Below, piece by piece: positions 11,520 through 15,236 of a stretch of DNA of 15,236 nucleotides. The position numbers were made by a program, and so were the translations under genes. The number at the start of each line of letters is the position of its first letter. Position 1 is the stretch's first letter. Source of the stretch: CAYYDH01 sp964470615 (GTDB taxonomy: Bacteria; Patescibacteriota; Minisyncoccia; Minisyncoccales; GWA2-38-27). A model generated the notes under the pieces. That model was not told where the DNA came from, did not search any database, and saw only the letters and a program-made list of their open reading frames with translations. The stretch covers positions 1-15,236 of the forward strand of contig CAYYDH010000011.1 in assembly GCA_964470615.1 (NCBI GenBank), in the 5' to 3' direction.

Positions 11520-13083
11520 ATTTTATTAACTCAAGCAACTTTACTGGCACACGGCCTTCAAGCAATACTACGTCGTCTTCGGAAACAAACTGTTTTATCT
11601 TATAAGCGACATCAGCTGCACTTTCAATTAAAAGGATCTTATCTGCGCCCTTTGCGATATCAGCAAAATGCTCCTTCGTTGTTATTATTGCTAAATCGCA
11701 CACCTGGCTTATAGTTCGGCCAATATTCTTATGGATTTCAGGGGATGCTGCTCCTAATTCAATCAGACTCGGCATAACAAGGATTTTCTTCTTTGGCCAG
11801 GTCTTCAAATACTCTAAAGCAGCCATTACGCCGTCAGGATTAGCCGAATATGAAGAATCGATAATGCTAACGCCGTTTTTATTCCTATACAGCTTCATTC
11901 CCCCCTGTTCCGGCCCGATCAATTGCACACCAGCCTTAATTTCTTCTATACTTGCCCCCAACTCTTTGGCGCAAGCAATGGCCATTAATACATTTATTAC
12001 GTTCTGCGCTCCCAATAGATTCAATTTAAATTCAGACGGTTTATCGGATTTTGAAAAAACCTTAAAGCTAATCTCGTCTTTGCTGACTGCAATATCTTCT
12101 GACCAGACGCCGATTTCTTCTTTCGTTGAGCAAAATATTGTTCTTCGATCTTGTGGCAAAGCTTTAATCTTGGACCGTACAATATCGTTATCCCAGTTAA
12201 AAATAGCTGTACCGGCGCTTGGCAAGGCGTCAATCAGCTCAAACTTTGCTTTAACTATGTTTTCTTGTGATCCGAACAAATCAAGATGCTGCTGGTTTAT
12301 ACCGGTAATAATACCGATCTTTGGTTTTACCATTTGGCAGATATCTCGTATCTCCCCTATTTTATAAGCACCCATTTCACAGATAAAAACTTGGTGCTCT
12401 GACTTAAGGTTTTTTAAAACGAATTGGGCAATGCCGATTTTAGTATTGATATTGCCCTCGGTTTTTAAGCAATTATACTTTTCAGAAAGAATGGTATAAA
12501 GAAATTCCTTGGTTGATGTCTTGCCAAAAGAACCGGTAATGCCGATAACAATAAGGTTCTTGGCGTCTTGGACTTTCAGGGCGGCCTTTCTCTCTATCGT
12601 CCTTTTGGCTAAAAAAACCGGCAGTTGGAAAACACTGACAAAAAGGGAAACGAAAAATATCAGAAATATATCCAGCGTTAGGATAAAAATCAAGAAGCTT
12701 TTGGCGCAAACTAATAATAAAATAACTTCAACTAAGAAAACCGATGTGCAAAGCACCGCCATTTTCAAAGTAAACTTCGGCAAACGCCATTTGCGGAGAA
12801 AAAATAATACCAGCGAAATGAAACCGAGGAAAACATAAAACAAAATAGTGATGATTTGCCAAAAATAATCAAGACCGCTTTCTCTAACAAAGAAAAAAGA
12901 AATCCAAAGCAGGGCCGGAAAGAAAATAACCTTAGGGAAAACAATGCTTCTGTTTTCTTTTACTGAAGACAAAAATCTGTCCAAACGATATTCTTTCAAT
13001 TGCCAGAAATAAAGAAGAAAAAGCGTCCGCCGCGCGGCATAAATAAGCCACAAAAAGATTGCTGAATATGCTAAATAAATCAT
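11518..13083 (-). CDS. Membrane-anchored MurF-like Mur ligase
   Basis: ATP-dependent ligase of the Mur family, probably adding D-Ala-D-Ala to the UDP-MurNAc-tripeptide, or a related amide-forming step. 521 residues. Residues 1-160 hold about five hydrophobic helices in place of the soluble UDP-binding domain of ordinary MurF. The central ATPase domain has GITGSFGKTST (181-191), ICEMGAYKIGEI (about 234-245), QQHLDLFGS with His266, and Lys280, the likely carbamylated lysine. The C-terminal domain has QGGMKL and DSSYSANPDG, where typical MurF has a GRM and a D-D-x-Y-NANP, so both key motifs are altered. It follows an alpha/beta hydrolase gene after 4 bases with no Shine-Dalgarno. MurF is the best match; another Mur-like substrate is possible. 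Confidence 0.85.
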   Translation of the reverse strand: MIYLAYSAIFLWLIYAARRTLFLLYFWQLKEYRLDRFLSSVKENRSIVFPKVIFFPALLWISFFFVRESGLDYFWQIITILFYVFLGFISLVLFFLRKWRLPKFTLKMAVLCTSVFLVEVILLLVCAKSFLIFILTLDIFLIFFVSLFVSVFQLPVFLAKRTIERKAALKVQDAKNLIVIGITGSFGKTSTKEFLYTILSEKYNCLKTEGNINTKIGIAQFVLKNLKSEHQVFICEMGAYKIGEIRDICQMVKPKIGIITGINQQHLDLFGSQENIVKAKFELIDALPSAGTAIFNWDNDIVRSKIKALPQDRRTIFCSTKEEIGVWSEDIAVSKDEISFKVFSKSDKPSEFKLNLLGAQNVINVLMAIACAKELGASIEEIKAGVQLIGPEQGGMKLYRNKNGVSIIDSSYSANPDGVMAALEYLKTWPKKKILVMPSLIELGAASPEIHKNIGRTISQVCDLAIITTKEHFADIAKGADKILLIESAADVAYKIKQFVSEDDVVLLEGRVPVKLLELIK

Positions 13084-13087
13084 TTTG

Positions 13088-13843
13088 TTAGAGGTTTTCC
13101 AAAATTCTTCTGGCTAAAATCTCTGGTGCCTGCCTTTCTATATCATGATTCTGGCCTCTTATTATCACCAGCTTTGAATTCTTAATCTTGCTGTTTATCA
13201 CCCGCGCCTGGTCTATGGGCGTAACGTCGTCTGAGTCCCCCCATATTATGGTTGTTGGTTTTTTTATCTTAGGCAAGTATTCTGCCAAATCTTCTTTAAT
13301 GACGTTGAGATAGGTTTCTCGCATCACTCCCTTGACGTGAAGGTAGTCACTTTTAATAAAGAATCTATATACTGCCTTGCGAAACAAAGAATAAAAAGGA
13401 AAAAAGGGAAAATAACCGAAGAGCTTAGAAACTCCAAGCAACAATCGTTTCCTAAGGGTCTTTTTCCTTAAACAAGCAGCGGCCACTAAGAATAAAGCCT
13501 TGACCTTATGCGGAAAGTTAAGGGTGTATTTTATTGCCAGCTGTCCGCCAAAGGAATGCCCTAAAAGGTAAAAGCTGTTTAAGCCGATGGTTTTAGCAAA
13601 AGCATCTACAAAGCTGACGTAGTCAGCTGAAGACCAGGGCTTGGCCGGATCCTGGCTGACTCCAAAACCAGGAAGGTCTGGAATAACTGCAGCAACGTTA
13701 TTCTCTTCTAAAATTTCTGCTGTTTTTTGCCATCTTTCTGATTTGGACCCCCAGCCATGTAAAATTAAAAGATGGCCCTTTTCTCCTGAACCAATTATAA
13801 AATGGACCTCAAGGCCATTAATTTTTATTTTCCTCTCTTCCAT
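13088..13843 (-). CDS. Alpha/beta-hydrolase fold protein
   Basis: Hydrolase of 251 residues with a complete apparent catalytic triad: Ser97 in GHSFGG, Asp205 in WGDSDDVTP, and His233 in GQNHDIE. The oxyanion-hole motif HGWG is at 29-32 and the DLPGFG turn at about 56-61. Residues about 127-180 form a basic, aromatic-rich cap (LFGYFPFFPFYSLFR) that could contact lipid. There is no signal peptide, so it is cytosolic or membrane-associated. Its ATG directly follows the serS stop (TAAATG) and the Mur ligase gene follows after 4 bases, so it belongs to the same operon. The substrate is unknown; esterase, lipase-like or peptidase roles fit the fold equally well. Confidence 0.88.
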   Translation of the reverse strand: MEERKIKINGLEVHFIIGSGEKGHLLILHGWGSKSERWQKTAEILEENNVAAVIPDLPGFGVSQDPAKPWSSADYVSFVDAFAKTIGLNSFYLLGHSFGGQLAIKYTLNFPHKVKALFLVAAACLRKKTLRKRLLLGVSKLFGYFPFFPFYSLFRKAVYRFFIKSDYLHVKGVMRETYLNVIKEDLAEYLPKIKKPTTIIWGDSDDVTPIDQARVINSKIKNSKLVIIRGQNHDIERQAPEILARRILENL

Positions 13844-15115
13844 TTATTTCTTGGGTTTTATCTCTTTAAAGCCCAGGTATTTTTGAAGAATTTTTGGAAT
13901 TTTAACGCTTCCGTCTTTTTGCTGGTAATTTTCAATGATAGCGATTATCATCCGGCCCATAGCAAAAACAGTTCCGTTCAAAGTATAAACAAAATTAATA
14001 CTCCCTCTATTATCGCGATAACGGATATTCAACCTCCTAGCCTGAAAATCAGTGCAGTTAGAAGAAGAATGGGTTTCGCGGTATTGGTTCTGGCCAGGCA
14101 ACCAAGCTTCAATATCATAAGTGGCAGCTGACGGACGAGCCAAATCGCCAGAGCAAAGCTGAACAACCCGGTAAGGAATCTTTAAAAGTTGCATCATCTT
14201 TTCTTCTTTTTTCAGCAAAAGCTGATGCTCTTTAGCAGATTCCTTGGGAGAACAAAAACTGAACATTTCTATTTTATCAAATTGGTGAACTCTAAGTATG
14301 CCCCTAGTATCTTTTCCGTAGCTACCGGCTTCTTCACGGAAGCAAGTTGAAAAAGCGACATAGCGCTTAGGCAAATCTTGCTCTTGGAAGGTTTCGTCGG
14401 CATGCATCGGACCGATTGATTGCTCAGAGGTTCCGACTAAAAATAAACTGTCTTTTTCCAGAAAATAGCGCTCAGCTAAGTCTTTCTCTGAATCAATATA
14501 ACCCATTGCTTTCATCATTTCCGGCCTTATCAAGACCGGCGGGATAACCGGAACGAACCCTTCTTTAATCAGGTTATCAATGGCAAGCTTTACTAAGGCA
14601 AACTCCAACAGAAACGCAGCGCCCTTTAAATAGCCAAAACGACTCCCCGAAACCTTGGAAGCTCTTTTAACATCAATTATATCCAGCGTTTCGCCTATTT
14701 CCAAATAATCCTTCGGTTTAAAACTAAACTTTGCCCTCTTTCCTACTTCTCTCAGAACAACGTTATGCTTTTCATCGGGGCCGATTGGCACGCCCTCAAG
14801 GCAAACATTGGGAATTTGGCATAAGAGTTTTTCCAGCTCTTTTTCTAATTCACCTAATTGGCTGGTCTTTCCCTTTCTCTCAACTGCTATCCCTCTCATT
14901 TCTTCCAACATATTTTCTTTTTCTGCCTTTCCGGCGCTTGCTATCTTTTTATTGGCCTGGTTTTGCCTGGCCTCCAATGCTTCTTTTTCTTGTTTAATTC
15001 TTCGGACCTTTTCTTCCAACTCTAGTATTTTTTCAATTTCAAGCTTAACCTGCCTTCTCTGGCAAATTTCTTTTATTTTATTTGGATTTTCTCTTATGAA
15101 TTTTCTGTCAAGCAT
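13844..15115 (-). CDS. serS: Seryl-tRNA synthetase
   Basis: Class II synthetase that charges tRNA-Ser, 423 residues, the usual length. Residues 1-100 form the antiparallel coiled-coil arm that reads the long variable arm of tRNA-Ser. Motif 1 lies around residues 185-195 (VPVIPPVL). The serine-binding segment reads GTSEQS (228-233), with TSE in place of the more common TAE. Motif 2 is FREEAGSYGKDTRGILRVHQ (259-278), and the region THSSSNCTDFQARR (348-361) is typical. Motif 3 is LNGTVFAMGRMIIAIIENYQ (379-398) with the ATP-binding Arg388. It follows lysS after 4 bases and its stop abuts the hydrolase start. No Shine-Dalgarno is visible. Identification is certain. Confidence 0.98.
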   Translation of the reverse strand: MLDRKFIRENPNKIKEICQRRQVKLEIEKILELEEKVRRIKQEKEALEARQNQANKKIASAGKAEKENMLEEMRGIAVERKGKTSQLGELEKELEKLLCQIPNVCLEGVPIGPDEKHNVVLREVGKRAKFSFKPKDYLEIGETLDIIDVKRASKVSGSRFGYLKGAAFLLEFALVKLAIDNLIKEGFVPVIPPVLIRPEMMKAMGYIDSEKDLAERYFLEKDSLFLVGTSEQSIGPMHADETFQEQDLPKRYVAFSTCFREEAGSYGKDTRGILRVHQFDKIEMFSFCSPKESAKEHQLLLKKEEKMMQLLKIPYRVVQLCSGDLARPSAATYDIEAWLPGQNQYRETHSSSNCTDFQARRLNIRYRDNRGSINFVYTLNGTVFAMGRMIIAIIENYQQKDGSVKIPKILQKYLGFKEIKPKK

Positions 15116-15119
15116 AATA

Positions 15120-15236
15120 TTATTTAGGCTTCATCGTCGGAAACAAAATTATTTCTCGCAAAGCATGGGAGTCAGTCAAAAGCGCGGCCAGACGGTCTAC
15201 CCCCATTCCAAAACCAGCAGCTGGAGGCATTCCGTA
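15120..15236 (-). CDS. lysS: Lysyl-tRNA synthetase, C-terminal fragment
   Basis: Only the last 38 codons and stop are in the window. They read YGMPPAAGFGMGVDRLAALL followed by TDSHALREIILFPTMKPK, which is class II motif 3 (GMGVDR, the ATP-binding Arg) plus the C-terminal end typical of bacterial LysS (compare the E. coli pattern ...IGIDR...NSHTIRDVILFPAMRP). AspS and AsnS have a similar motif 3 but lack the TDSHxxREIILFPTM ending. It lies 4 bases upstream of serS, so the two synthetase genes appear to be co-transcribed from a promoter beyond the right edge. Confidence 0.9.
   Translation of the reverse strand, partial: YGMPPAAGFGMGVDRLAALLTDSHALREIILFPTMKPK

Noticed and set aside
11864..12367. 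167-codon plus-strand frame
   Set aside because: It is the antisense of the ATPase and C-terminal domains of the Mur ligase, whose motifs are unmistakable; no promoter or ribosome site.
1..15236. CRISPR arrays, tRNA genes, insertion sequences, attachment sites
   Set aside because: No regularly spaced repeats, tRNA-like cloverleaf, transposase or terminal inverted repeats were seen on reading either strand by eye.

Overview
The window looks like a chromosomal segment of a bacterium from the Candidate Phyla Radiation (Patescibacteria), most likely Parcubacteria-like. This is inferred from shortened housekeeping proteins (a 166-residue HrcA), tightly packed genes that mostly lack Shine-Dalgarno sites, GT39-type membrane glycosyltransferases of a style common in that group, and a Mur ligase with a membrane anchor in place of its usual first domain. 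Codon usage is consistent with the standard code: TGA and TAA both act as stops, and GC is about 40% in the lines counted.

Left part (1-3986, minus strand): a heat-shock operon read right to left as hrcA-grpE-dnaK-dnaJ, with dnaJ cut by the window edge. A CIRCE operator overlaps a TTGACA-N17-TAAAAT promoter just upstream of hrcA, and the predicted transcript start leaves almost no leader. The main finding lies here. The J domain of DnaJ carries HPH instead of the near-invariant HPD. DnaK, in the same operon, has Ile at position 167 (E. coli numbering) in place of the Arg that receives the HPD Asp, and Asp at position 147 in place of Asn. Both sides of the Hsp70-J-protein contact have changed together.

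Middle left (4003-4706, plus strand): two solitary small-gene cassettes, each with its own promoter, a clear Shine-Dalgarno site and an intrinsic terminator. The first encodes a one-helix membrane peptide whose frame stays open past an in-frame TAA up to the terminator. The second encodes a soluble 70-residue protein with a strongly basic patch. A third cassette of the same design (two-helix membrane protein) sits at 11155-11519. None is a family I recognise.

Plus strand 4708-8091: two consecutive GT-C/GT39-type polytopic glycosyltransferases, the first with a probable leaderless start. They converge on ftsQ with a 27-base overlap, and their likely terminator is written inside the ftsQ codons.

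Minus strand 11172-8065: a cell-envelope operon of a DegT/DnrJ-type PLP aminotransferase, a FemAB-type aminoacyltransferase and FtsQ. Minus strand 15236-11518: an operon of lysS (partial), serS, an alpha/beta hydrolase and a membrane-anchored MurF-like ligase. Together the window couples protein folding, charging of tRNAs (a substrate of many FemAB enzymes), peptidoglycan building, division and surface glycosylation.
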